Positions 6,200 through 13,774 are shown, counted from the first letter of the stretch. The stretch is DNA of 13,960 bases from Phycisphaerales bacterium (GCA_020054055.1 JAGVLZ010000249.1:1-13960), one strand, 5' to 3'. The notes: generated by a model from the letters alone, not told the origin. Numbers and translations: made by a program.

Positions 6200-7099
6200 T
6201 CATGCGGGCTTCTCGTTTCGGGGGCGCAGGTCATCCAGAAAAATTATACCGTAAAGCCGATGAACGCCTGATCCATCGGCGATGGGTTTCTCGCCCCGAT
6301 ACTGCATTTCATGGATTTTCTGAACCAGCGGTTGCAACTCCGCGCGGATCGGCGCGCTCATTCGTCCGGACCTCCACGCCCATGCCAGCACATACGCGAC
6401 GATGTCGGCGAGAAAAACACCAGTCGTCAGGTCCGAGTGAACAAACAGAGGTTCTGGAACAACCCTGGCGCTCCGATACCGCCCCGTCTCCGTGCCAAGA
6501 AAATAGGCGGCCATCTGCTGAATGAGAACGTGTGACTGCGCTTGATCTCGCTCGTCAAACACGATCATCCCGCGCTCTCTTGGCGGCATGGATTCCAGCA
6601 AATAGAAATAGCGCTCGAACAAATAAACGAAGTCCTTGCGGAGATGACCGGCCATGGGACGCATCGCCGATGGCTCGACGATGCTCGCAAATACTTGGAC
6701 ACTGTGCCGTGCCGCGATGTTGAGAACCTCGTCGACAAAGCCGAGAACTTGCCGGCTGTACGCAACCAGTTCCTGCTCAGTCGCCGTGCTCCGCGCGCGA
6801 TGCGCGGCCGCGTCCCGAACCCCCTTGAGAAGCGCGGAGTTGGCAAGGCGTTGAAGGTCGCCGCCCGGGATTTCAACGGCTCGGCCAGCGCTGCGAAAGC
6901 GCTTGCGCTTGAGCAGCTTCTTGGCCTTCATCTCGGTCACGCGGAGATTCCGAAGATAATCTCCGAAGTGCTCCTTTTCGGCCGCCCGAACCGCCTTGAC
7001 CGAGTTCCAGAGATTGTCTTCGGCGACCGCGACTCCCGCGAGCACCTCGTAAGGCATCGCGCCGTGATCCTGACCGCACTCGTCGATGAACAGCAACAT
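6200..7099 (-). CDS. DUF3800 domain protein
   Basis: A 299-residue protein with the DUF3800 pattern. The N-terminal strand ends in an acidic pair (LLFIDECGQ, D6-E7). A second strand follows mid-protein (MIVFDERDQ, residues 178-186, D182-E183), then a late HSDLTTGVFLADIVAYVLAW segment (221-240) with D223 and D232. Spaced acidic residues at strand ends fit the RNase H-like nuclease fold proposed for this family, which is often found on mobile or defence islands; no activity is shown. ATG at 7099 is chosen over the frame's earlier ATG at 7153 because it starts directly in the conserved strand and lies 8 nt after the VOC stop. The earlier start would overlap the VOC gene. Codon use is less C-biased than in sdhA/B, suggesting acquisition. 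Confidence 0.78.
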   Translation of the reverse strand: MLLFIDECGQDHGAMPYEVLAGVAVAEDNLWNSVKAVRAAEKEHFGDYLRNLRVTEMKAKKLLKRKRFRSAGRAVEIPGGDLQRLANSALLKGVRDAAAHRARSTATEQELVAYSRQVLGFVDEVLNIAARHSVQVFASIVEPSAMRPMAGHLRKDFVYLFERYFYLLESMPPRERGMIVFDERDQAQSHVLIQQMAAYFLGTETGRYRSARVVPEPLFVHSDLTTGVFLADIVAYVLAWAWRSGRMSAPIRAELQPLVQKIHEMQYRGEKPIADGSGVHRLYGIIFLDDLRPRNEKPA

Positions 7100-7107
7100 C
7101 CTTGGTG

Positions 7108-7512
7108 CTACTCCGTCACAGTCGGCGGTTCGTCGGTGTCCTGCCCGAACCACAGCCAGTAGCCGTCGGGATCGCGGACCTCGAACTCTTTCATCCGGTA
7201 GACGGTGACTCGAAGATCGGAGACTTCAACGCCGCGCGACTTGAACTCCTGGTGCAGCGCGACGAGGTTGTCGGAGTTGAAATAGAAGACCTGGTAGTCC
7301 TTGCTCTTGAGCGGCACATCGCGCTCCACGCATTCGCGCGGCGGCGTATTAAACATCATCCCAACGCCGTCCCGTTCGAGGTCGGCCCATACCGGCGGGT
7401 TGCCGAATAGGCCGCAGCACTGGAAGCCGAGTTTCTCAACGTAGAACCGCACCGTGCGCGGCAGGTCGGTCACGGCGAGCATCGGGCGGAGATTGGAGAG
7501 GGAGGCCGCCAT
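7108..7512 (-). CDS. VOC (glyoxalase/bleomycin-resistance fold) protein
   Basis: A 134-residue single-domain protein of the vicinal oxygen chelate superfamily. The N-terminal beta-alpha-beta module reads LRPMLAVTDLPRTVRFYVEKLGF (residues 8-30). The second module has FYFNSDNLVALHQEFKSRGVEV (76-97) and ends in the hallmark EFEVRDPDGYWLWFGQ (109-124), where E111 is the likely metal ligand and DPDG the turn. The family covers glyoxalases, dioxygenases and antibiotic-binding proteins; which role applies here cannot be told. The ATG is separated from the sdhA stop by only 2 nt (TAG-CG-ATG), so it is surely co-transcribed and probably translationally coupled to sdhA. The DUF3800 gene follows after 8 nt. 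Confidence 0.88.
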   Translation of the reverse strand: MAASLSNLRPMLAVTDLPRTVRFYVEKLGFQCCGLFGNPPVWADLERDGVGMMFNTPPRECVERDVPLKSKDYQVFYFNSDNLVALHQEFKSRGVEVSDLRVTVYRMKEFEVRDPDGYWLWFGQDTDEPPTVTE

Positions 7513-7514
7513 CG

Positions 7515-9341
7515 CTACTTCTTCTGGTCCTCGATGATGTGTTTCAGATCGTCACGCACCGGCGTCACCGGCTGCCTTACCACGCGCATCGAGCCGTCGG
7601 GCGCTGCGCGCGTGAGGATGTTGAACTTCGAGCATTCGTCGCTCTTGTCCGGGAAGTCCTCTCGGAACTGCGCCCCGCGGCTTTCAGGCCGGTCGAGCGC
7701 CGATCGCGTCACGGCCTCCGCGACGCAGAGGAGGTTGGCGAGGTCGATCGCGGTGTGCCAGCCCGGGTTGTACTCGCGGTTGCCGGGGACGCCCACGTTC
7801 GCGGCCCGCGCCCTGAGTTTCTGGATATCTTCCAGCGCGCGGACCATCGCGTTCTCGGTGCGGACGATGCCGACGTTCGCCTGCATCGTCTCCTGCAAAT
7901 CGTGCTGGATGATGTAGGGGTTCTCGCCCTTGGCGCCCTTCTCGAACGGCGCGAGCGCCCGCCGCGCGGCCTCCTCCACCTGATCGTCGTTGATGCGCGC
8001 GGCTCCGTTCGACTTCGCATGTTTCGCGGCGTGCTCACCCGCGATCTTGCCGAAGACCACGAGGTCGGAGAGCGAGTTGCCGCCGAGGCGGTTCGCGCCG
8101 TGCAGTCCCGCGGCGACTTCGCCCGCGGCGAAAAGTCCGGGAACGGTGCTCATCTGAGTTTCGCCGTCGACGCGCACGCCGCCCATGACGTAGTGAGTCG
8201 TCGGGCCGACCTCCATCGGCACCTGGGTGATGTCGAGGTTCGCCAGTTGCATGAACTGGTGGTACATGCTCGGCAGTTTCTTCTTGATGTGTGCCTCGGC
8301 GTTCGGGACCCGCTCTTTGATCCACGCGATATCGAGGAAGACGCCGCCATGGGGCGAGCCGCGCCCGGCCTGCACCTCGCGATTGATGCACCGCGCCACA
8401 TGGTCTCTTGTAAGAAGTTCGGGAGGTCGATTGGCGTTCTTATCTCCCGTGACGTAGCGCCAGCCTTCCTCCTCATCCTTCGCGGTCTGGTTCTTGTAGT
8501 TGTCGGGGATGTCGTCGAACATGAAGCGACGGCCTTCCTTGTTGCGGAGGACGCCCCCCTCGCCGCGGACGCCTTCCGTCACGAGGATCCCCTTGACCGA
8601 CGGCGGCCAGACCATCCCCGTCGGATGGAACTGCACGAACTCCATGTCGAGCAGGTCGGCCCCCGCGCGATAGGCGAGCGCCTGCCCATCGCCCGTGTAT
8701 TCCCAAGAGTTGCTGGTGACGGCGTAGGCGCGGCCGATGCCTCCCGTCGCCAGGACGATCGACTTCGCCTTCCACACGCGGAAGCGGCCGAGTTCGCGGT
8801 CGTAGCCGAAGACGCCCGTGACGCGCGATCCGGGGCCGGATTCCTGCAGGAGTGTGTGGGCGGTCATCTCCATGTAGGCGTCGATGCCCTGGTGGATGCC
8901 GTGGTCCTGGAGGGTGCGGATCATCTCGAGGCCGGTGCGGTCGCCGACGTGGGCGAGGCGTGGGTAGCGGTGGCCGCCGAAGTTCCGCTGGAGGATCCGG
9001 CCGTCCTTGGTGCGATCAAAGACGGCGCCCCACGCTTCGAGTTCCTTCACGCGATCCGGTGCCTGCTGCGCGTGCAGTTCCGCCATGCGCCAGTTGTTGA
9101 GGTACTGCCCGCCGCGCATCGTGTCGGCGAAGTGGATTTTCCATCCGTCGCGATCGTCGACGTTCGCCATCGCCGCGGCCATGCCCCCCTCGGCCATGAC
9201 GGTGTGCGCCTTGCCGAGGAGCGATTTGCAGATGAGGGCGACGGTGCAGCCGGCGGCGCTGGCTTCGATTGCCGCGCGCAAACCAGCACCACCGGCACCA
9301 ATCACTATCACGTCGTGTTCGTGCGTTTCGTAGCTATTCAT
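7515..9341 (-). CDS. sdhA: Succinate dehydrogenase flavoprotein subunit
   Basis: The catalytic subunit of complex II oxidises succinate to fumarate with covalently bound FAD. From the chosen start it has 608 residues. It shows the Rossmann FAD motif GAGGAG (15-20), H46 in KAHTVMAEGG as the expected flavin-linked histidine, the QFHPTG substrate motif (237-242), TEGVRGEGG with R259, H383 in THYVMGGV, and GANRLGGNSLSD (415-426) with R418 as a substrate arginine. Similarity is to the actinobacterial Sdh1 type. The frame opens at 9398, but homology begins at ETHEHDVIVIG. ATG codons at 9344 and 9341 are both possible. I chose 9341 because removing the upstream insert would make it overlap the sdhC stop. 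The start lies inside the 3' end of the ATPase gene. Confidence 0.95.
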   Translation of the reverse strand: MNSYETHEHDVIVIGAGGAGLRAAIEASAAGCTVALICKSLLGKAHTVMAEGGMAAAMANVDDRDGWKIHFADTMRGGQYLNNWRMAELHAQQAPDRVKELEAWGAVFDRTKDGRILQRNFGGHRYPRLAHVGDRTGLEMIRTLQDHGIHQGIDAYMEMTAHTLLQESGPGSRVTGVFGYDRELGRFRVWKAKSIVLATGGIGRAYAVTSNSWEYTGDGQALAYRAGADLLDMEFVQFHPTGMVWPPSVKGILVTEGVRGEGGVLRNKEGRRFMFDDIPDNYKNQTAKDEEEGWRYVTGDKNANRPPELLTRDHVARCINREVQAGRGSPHGGVFLDIAWIKERVPNAEAHIKKKLPSMYHQFMQLANLDITQVPMEVGPTTHYVMGGVRVDGETQMSTVPGLFAAGEVAAGLHGANRLGGNSLSDLVVFGKIAGEHAAKHAKSNGAARINDDQVEEAARRALAPFEKGAKGENPYIIQHDLQETMQANVGIVRTENAMVRALEDIQKLRARAANVGVPGNREYNPGWHTAIDLANLLCVAEAVTRSALDRPESRGAQFREDFPDKSDECSKFNILTRAAPDGSMRVVRQPVTPVRDDLKHIIEDQKK

Positions 9342-11079
9342 CATTCCTGTCCATCGCCGCTGTTGGTGGCGGCGCGTACGGACCCAGTGCGTCAGCAATC
9401 ACATCGAGCTTCGCAGTGACTTCTGGCGGCAATTCCGCTTCGCGCATAGTCTCTGCAATGAGGTAGTATTCCGACTTGGGCAACTCGACGCCGGCCGCCC
9501 GAAAGAATCCGGGCAACAAGGTCTTACTTGCAGGAGTCGTTGCCCAGTATTCATCCTCCCGGTTTGGCTCTTGGTACAAGAATGGCGGGAGTTTCCCCTG
9601 AAGGTAGTTGTCGCCCGCAGCCGCCATTAGCGGTGAAGCCCGCGTTTCGACGAATCGTCGCAGCATAGGCGGATGAACCAAATAACTCTCCGCCTCATAT
9701 CGTGTCCATCTTGCCACCAAAAGTCCGTCCGTGAGGACGTCCGCGTCAGGTTCGTTCCGATCGTCACCGTCAAGGAGCACGATGCCGCGGACGGCGGGGT
9801 TCACTGCCCGGAGAGCAAAGAAGTGCGCTCGGGCGTCCTTCGGCCGACGCCCTTGCATCAGGTGGATCAATGGAAGTCCACCGAGCCAGCTGCTCAGTCG
9901 GTGGCGAAGCACTTTGGCCCATGCGGTCAGAAGATCAGCATCGGTCTGATCCTCAGCATAAAGCACACCTGACGCTTTTTCCGCGAGCAGAATCTCCATC
10001 GCAGAAAGCCGCTTCAGGGCTTCCCTCACCTGATCTCGTTCGGTGTCAATCGCGAGTCGGTGGGGAGCACCATAGAAGGAGAGTATTTGTGCGGGCGAGG
10101 TGTTGTCGATCAGGATTTCCGAATGGGTGGCGATCAGTACCTGGCAGTTCTGCTTGGTCGCGGCGCGCCGGATCGTGTCGTAAATCTGCTTCTGGAGGAT
10201 AACGTGAAGGTGGGCGTCGGGTTCGTCCAAGAGCAAAATAGTTGCGGGTCTTGCGTAGAAAAACCCGAGCAGCAAGAGAACTTGATGGAACCCGCTTCCG
10301 GCACTTGCAACATCGAGCCTCACTCGGCCTCGACGGGGCGCTCTGTCCAACTCTTGGCGTTCGTATTCACACACAATGTGCGGAACGCCGACGTACTGCG
10401 GCGGAAGGAGATCGACCTTGAAGAGATCAGCAACCTGATTCTTGATCTCATTCCATTTGCTCCCGTCACCATCGCCTCGTTGATGGACCTCCCACAAGAG
10501 GTTTCGTAGAATATCGCCAGCCTTACCCTGGCCGATCAGGAGGTCTTGAAACGGCCGGTCGAAGCGAGTTTCAGCATGCCCGATGCCGGAAAACGGGGGC
10601 ACATGTACGACGGAAAGTTGTTCAGCCGCCGGCGGAACGGCGTCTTCGGCGGGCGATACGTATAACTGCTCGCTGCTGTTGTAACGGAACTCGAATCCCA
10701 ATTTCCATTCATGCTCGCCGTCTCTTCCTTCAAGAGTTATTTCAAGCATCCGGGGTTCTCCCGGTTTTTGCCCTTGACCGCGTTCCTCCTTCGTGAGTGC
10801 GGTGATGGTGTCTGTCCAGAGATGATCCATCAGGCGGAGTGGGAGCGCAGTAAAATCCCCGCGGGTCAAGGGCACTCCGCGTCGTTCCTTTGCTTGAGAC
10901 CCGCTGTCCGGCCCCCGGCGCTCTCGCCATTTTTGTAATGCCAGACTCCAAACCACGATTGCTTGGAGCAAGGTGGTCTTTCCGGAGTTGTTCGGTCCTG
11001 CCAAAACGACGTGATCGCTTAGATCAAACATTTGATCCTTGAATCGCTTGAAATAGCGCACATGGACCTTGTTGATCAT
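9334..11079 (-). CDS. OLD-like AAA ATPase with C-terminal TOPRIM-type nuclease domain
   Basis: A 581-residue SMC/ABC-type ATPase. It has Walker A GPNNSGKTT (28-36), signature-like ASAGSGFHQ (258-266), Walker B ILLLDEP (281-287) with catalytic E286, D-loop DAHLH (288-292), and switch histidine THSE (H319). A TOPRIM-like domain follows: VLYAEDQTDADLL (E376) and VLLDGDD (D437, D439, D440), then RYEAESYLVHPPML, which recalls DUF4435/AriB. OLD-family and PARIS proteins with this build act in anti-phage defence as ATP-controlled nucleases; the role here is inferred. ATG at 11079 (MINKVHVRYFKRF) begins the ATPase strand and has GGAG 7 nt upstream; the frame itself extends to 11166 inside sdhC. The gene lies 31 nt after sdhC, and its last codons overlap the sdhA start. 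Codon use is more mixed than in the Sdh genes. Confidence 0.85.
   Translation of the reverse strand: MINKVHVRYFKRFKDQMFDLSDHVVLAGPNNSGKTTLLQAIVVWSLALQKWRERRGPDSGSQAKERRGVPLTRGDFTALPLRLMDHLWTDTITALTKEERGQGQKPGEPRMLEITLEGRDGEHEWKLGFEFRYNSSEQLYVSPAEDAVPPAAEQLSVVHVPPFSGIGHAETRFDRPFQDLLIGQGKAGDILRNLLWEVHQRGDGDGSKWNEIKNQVADLFKVDLLPPQYVGVPHIVCEYERQELDRAPRRGRVRLDVASAGSGFHQVLLLLGFFYARPATILLLDEPDAHLHVILQKQIYDTIRRAATKQNCQVLIATHSEILIDNTSPAQILSFYGAPHRLAIDTERDQVREALKRLSAMEILLAEKASGVLYAEDQTDADLLTAWAKVLRHRLSSWLGGLPLIHLMQGRRPKDARAHFFALRAVNPAVRGIVLLDGDDRNEPDADVLTDGLLVARWTRYEAESYLVHPPMLRRFVETRASPLMAAAGDNYLQGKLPPFLYQEPNREDEYWATTPASKTLLPGFFRAAGVELPKSEYYLIAETMREAELPPEVTAKLDVIADALGPYAPPPTAAMDRNDE
9338..9343 (-). 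repeat. Direct repeat TGATGA at the sdhA side of the ATPase insert
   Basis: On the coding strand TGATGA lies inside the tandem ATGATG that starts sdhA. An identical hexamer sits at the sdhC stop (11108-11113). The pair brackets the ATPase gene like a short target-site duplication. Confidence 0.5.
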
Positions 11080-11107
11080 CCGGACACTCCGCTTGGCGAG
11101 CCAATGG

Positions 11108-11113
11108 TCATCA
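11108..11113 (-). repeat. Direct repeat TGATGA at the sdhC side of the ATPase insert
   Basis: The first three bases are the sdhC stop TGA. Together with the copy at 9338-9343 it delimits the inserted segment. Collapsing both copies into one yields ATTCTG-TGATGA-ATAGC, in which the sdhC stop and the sdhA ATG overlap by one base. Confidence 0.5.
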
Positions 11114-11956
11114 CAGAATCCTCCAATCCGTCCACACCCCCATCGAGCACAGCCGTACATACACATCGGTGAACCCGACCCAGAAGAGGCTGAGCCACGC
11201 CCACATCATGTGCTTGCGGTTGAGGGCCGAGACGCAGCCGTAGGCGGATTGGCGTGCGGCGGAGCATTCGGAGATGCAGTCGTGCCTGCCGCCGATGAGG
11301 TGGCGGAGGGAGTGGCAGCCGAAGGTGTACGCGCCGAGAAGGATGGGATTCACCGTGAGGACGAGGGTGCCGACGCCGATGCCGAAGGTCTTGCCGCCTT
11401 CTGGTGTGGTCCAGATGTAAGAGATGATCGCGTCGTAGGAGAGCATGACGATGAAGAGGGCGGCGAGATAGAAGAAGTAGCGATGCACGTTCTGGAAGAT
11501 GAGGGGGAACTTGTTCTCGCCGCGATACTTCCTGCCTCGGAAGCCCGGCTCGCCGACGGTGCAGTTGAAGGGGTCGCCCCAGAAGGCCTTGTAGTACGCG
11601 CCGCGGTAGTAGTAGCAGGTGAATCGGAATCCGCCGGGGGCCCAGAGGATGAGCAAGGCGGGAGAGAATGCGATGAACGCCGGCCACGGGAACCAGCCTG
11701 GCAGCTCGCCGAACCATGCGTGCGGCGATGGCTTGCCGACGGGGTGCCAGAGTTCGGGCGAATACATGGGAGAGAGGTAGTTCGCGCCTCCTCCTTCGAA
11801 GTAGTAGTGCGCGCCCTGGAAGGCGGCCCACGTTGAGTAGATGATGAAGGCCGAGAAGCCGAGGAAGACGAGCAGCGGCTGGATCCACCACGCGTCGGCG
11901 CGGCGGGTCTCTCCCATCGCGCGGAACTGCGGGAGGGGCATCGAGGACTGGGTCAC
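11111..11956 (-). CDS. sdhC: Succinate dehydrogenase membrane anchor, Sdh1 type
   Basis: A 281-residue integral membrane subunit that anchors SdhAB and carries electrons to quinone. Five hydrophobic segments are visible (about 25-46, 90-108, 158-181, 192-213, 249-270), unlike the three-helix classical SdhC or SdhD. Motifs shared with the actinobacterial anchor are GGFRFTCYYYRGAYYKAFW (109-126), FPLIFQNVHRYFFY (150-163), GCHSLRHLIGGR (213-224) and LNRKHMMWAWLSLFWVGFTDVYVRL (245-269). Mycobacterial Sdh1 is known to carry a membrane Rieske-type [2Fe-2S] cluster in this subunit. C114, H158, C214, H215 and H219 are candidate ligands, which is inference. GTG at 11956 is chosen because AGGAG lies 7 nt upstream; ATG at 12001 or 11941 is less likely. 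It would be the first gene of the sdh unit. Confidence 0.9.
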   Translation of the reverse strand: MTQSSMPLPQFRAMGETRRADAWWIQPLLVFLGFSAFIIYSTWAAFQGAHYYFEGGGANYLSPMYSPELWHPVGKPSPHAWFGELPGWFPWPAFIAFSPALLILWAPGGFRFTCYYYRGAYYKAFWGDPFNCTVGEPGFRGRKYRGENKFPLIFQNVHRYFFYLAALFIVMLSYDAIISYIWTTPEGGKTFGIGVGTLVLTVNPILLGAYTFGCHSLRHLIGGRHDCISECSAARQSAYGCVSALNRKHMMWAWLSLFWVGFTDVYVRLCSMGVWTDWRIL

Positions 11957-11963
11957 AAGGGGG

Positions 11964-11968
11964 CTCCT
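11964..11968 (-). promoter_or_regulatory. Ribosome binding site AGGAG supporting a GTG start for sdhC
   Basis: AGGAG on the coding strand is 7 nt before GTG at 11956. The alternative ATG codons at 12001 and 11941 lack a site this good, so the unusual start codon is preferred. Confidence 0.65.
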
Positions 11969-12038
11969 GCGGAGGCGAGTTGAGGGCGCAGAATAGCACA
12001 ACGGGGAGGTGAATTCTGGGCATGATTTGTTGCGATCA

Positions 12039-12061
12039 CGGGATTCGCTGCGCTCATCCCG
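12039..12061 (-). terminator. Hairpin after the propeller-repeat protein gene
   Basis: CGGGAT (12039-12044) pairs with ATCCCG (12056-12061) across an 11-nt GC-rich loop, 27 nt beyond the stop of the upstream minus-strand gene. There is no U-tract, so it is at best a rho-assisted stop or an mRNA end stabiliser. The sdhC promoter should lie between here and 11957, but I see no convincing hexamers. Confidence 0.3.
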
Positions 12062-12087
12062 AGCGTGCGGCTGAGGCGACTATCTCG

Positions 12088-13764
12088 TTACGAGCAGACA
12101 GAACCAAACTGCGCGAGCACCGTCGTGATATCGCCAAAGTCCACCGTTCCCGATCCGTCAGCATCGCCGGGGATGAAGGGCGCTCCGGTATTTCCCCAGT
12201 TCGCAAGGACCGCGGTGATATCACCGAAATCGACCACGCCCGAGCCGTCGGCGTCGCCGAAGCAGGGGGGCGCGGGGGCCGGGCCGCCGAGTTCGCCGTC
12301 GAAGTTGATGCGCTGGGCGTAGGCGTCGTTCGAGCCGTTGCGGTTGTCCGTCCAGGCGAGGATGGTGGCGTCGTTTGTGCCGCCGCGGAGCGCGGCGTCA
12401 TCGGGCGCTGGGAGGATCTCCGGGTCGTCCTTGCTGCTGAGAACGGAGCAGACATCGCGCACGGCGGGGATCCAGACCGGGATGCCGTTCGCGTCGAGGC
12501 GCTGGGCGCGGAGCCAGGAGTTCGGCGAGCCGAAGGCGTCGGTCTGGAAATAGGTCACGACGATGCCGTTGTCGGTGGTGTTGCGGTGGCGGATGCGGCC
12601 GGTGCTGTTGGCTTGTGAGAGGGGAACGACGACGACTCCTTCGTTGCCCCACATGAGGTTCCCGACGGCGTCGATGCGGTTGGCGTAGACGCCTCGGTCG
12701 GACTGCGTGGAGGTGCGTTCGTCGAAGCCGACGGTGATCTCGCCGGTCGTTGAGTTGAAAGAGATGGAGGGCGAGTAGCGGTAGCGGGTGGCGTCGGTGG
12801 AGGGGGTGATGCCGTTGACGGCGGCGGGGAAGCCGAGCGTGCCGGTGGAGAGCAGGCGCTGAACGCCGACGACGTTCGGCGCGCCGGCCGAGCGGTGCCA
12901 TCCGATGACCGCGCCGCCCGCTTCGTCCGTGATGACTTCGGGGAAGTAACCGATGGGCACGGCCTGCGCGAGGACGATCGTTGGAACCGTGGCGTTCCAG
13001 AGCGCGTTCCCCGCGGCGTCGAAGCGTTGGGCCCAGATGTGACGCGGGGAGGAGAAGGTTTGGATGTTCCGAAGCCAGACCAGGATGACGTCATCACCGC
13101 CGGAGGGGATCGCGCGGACGAATCCGGGGCTGTTTGTGGCACCCGTATTCGGGACGACGAGGCCGCCGAACGGATAGAGGACGGTGCCGCCGGGTGTGAT
13201 GCGCTGGAGGCGAAGGTCGTTGAAGCCGGCGGCGGGGTCGCGTGCCCAGGAGACGACGCAGTCGCCGTTGGCGGCGATGGTGATGGCGGGGGCGGGCTCG
13301 AAGTCCGGGGTGTTGCAAAGATTGATGCCGTCGGCCCCCCAAGGGGTTCCGCCGGTGGGGGTGACCATCTGGGCGTTGACATCGAGCGATCCGCCGACGT
13401 TGCGTTGATCGGAGTAGGCGAGGAAGCAGTTGCCCGAGGCGTCGCTGGTCATCGACCAGTTGAAGAGGGCGGTGTTGTTGGGCATGTCGCTGACGACGAT
13501 GCCGCCGGTCGGGAACTGCTCGAAGCCCTTGTCGTCGTAACGCTGGACGCGGAGTTCGAAGTTGATGGGCCCGGCGACGCTCTCGAACCATCCGACCCAG
13601 AGGCCGCCGTTCGGGGCGTGGGCGGTGCGCTGGTCGTACTCATTGGCCGGGCCGAAGGAGACGCGGTTGTTGACCATGGCGTCGGTGGACCATTGGGCGA
13701 GAGCGGGGGCGGCGGCCGAGGCGATGAGGGCTGCGGCCCGGACGAACGCGGCGAGATTCGGCAT
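12088..13764 (-). CDS. Secreted eight-repeat (propeller-like) protein with dockerin-like tail
   Basis: A 558-residue exported protein. The signal peptide (residues 1-23, ending ALA-Q) is followed by eight copies of a repeat ending in [AV]QR-x-D-x-x-G. The repeat cores start near residues 73, 131, 186, 245, 301, 361, 420 and 483, spaced 55-63 residues apart. Each is preceded by a hydrophobic strand with an aromatic (VGWF, LAYS, VSWA, LVWL, IGWH, VGFD, VTYF, LAWT) and usually followed by W and a GVVV-like strand. This regular spacing suggests a beta-propeller, which is inference. The C-terminus has two dockerin-like loops, GDADGSGVVDFGDI (503-516) and GDADGSGTVDFGDI (533-546). No enzyme motif is seen. 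The start is supported by GGAGG 5 nt upstream. The 196 nt beyond to the window edge show no gene and no clear promoter. Confidence 0.85.
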   Translation of the reverse strand: MPNLAAFVRAAALIASAAAPALAQWSTDAMVNNRVSFGPANEYDQRTAHAPNGGLWVGWFESVAGPINFELRVQRYDDKGFEQFPTGGIVVSDMPNNTALFNWSMTSDASGNCFLAYSDQRNVGGSLDVNAQMVTPTGGTPWGADGINLCNTPDFEPAPAITIAANGDCVVSWARDPAAGFNDLRLQRITPGGTVLYPFGGLVVPNTGATNSPGFVRAIPSGGDDVILVWLRNIQTFSSPRHIWAQRFDAAGNALWNATVPTIVLAQAVPIGYFPEVITDEAGGAVIGWHRSAGAPNVVGVQRLLSTGTLGFPAAVNGITPSTDATRYRYSPSISFNSTTGEITVGFDERTSTQSDRGVYANRIDAVGNLMWGNEGVVVVPLSQANSTGRIRHRNTTDNGIVVTYFQTDAFGSPNSWLRAQRLDANGIPVWIPAVRDVCSVLSSKDDPEILPAPDDAALRGGTNDATILAWTDNRNGSNDAYAQRINFDGELGGPAPAPPCFGDADGSGVVDFGDITAVLANWGNTGAPFIPGDADGSGTVDFGDITTVLAQFGSVCS

Positions 13765-13769
13765 GAAAT

Positions 13770-13774
13770 CCTCC
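13770..13774 (-). promoter_or_regulatory. Strong ribosome binding site GGAGG
   Basis: GGAGG on the coding strand sits 5 nt before the ATG at 13764, the best Shine-Dalgarno in the window. This fits high translation of an exported structural-type protein. Confidence 0.7.

Noticed and set aside
7100..7153. Longer start for the DUF3800 gene
   Set aside because: It would overlap the VOC gene by 46 nt, and the extra residues are out-of-frame VOC sequence.
9345..9398. Extending sdhA to the ATG at 9398
   Set aside because: The added residues (MLTHWVRTRRHQQRRW) are an out-of-frame reading of the ATPase 3' end, while flavoprotein homology begins after MNSYETHEH.
7539..9419. 626-residue open frame on the plus strand
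   Set aside because: It is the exact antisense shadow of sdhA, with Arg/Val/Ala/Asp-rich low-complexity translation. Such shadows are expected in very GC-rich genes.
11080..11166. Extending the ATPase gene to the ATG at 11166
   Set aside because: It would overlap the sdhC 3' end and add a Cys/Gly-rich tail before the conserved MINKVHVRYFKRF start, which has its own GGAG site.
11076..12023. 315-residue Arg/Leu/His-rich frame on the minus strand
   Set aside because: Out-of-frame reading of sdhC; the alternative frame shows the five membrane helices and conserved motifs.
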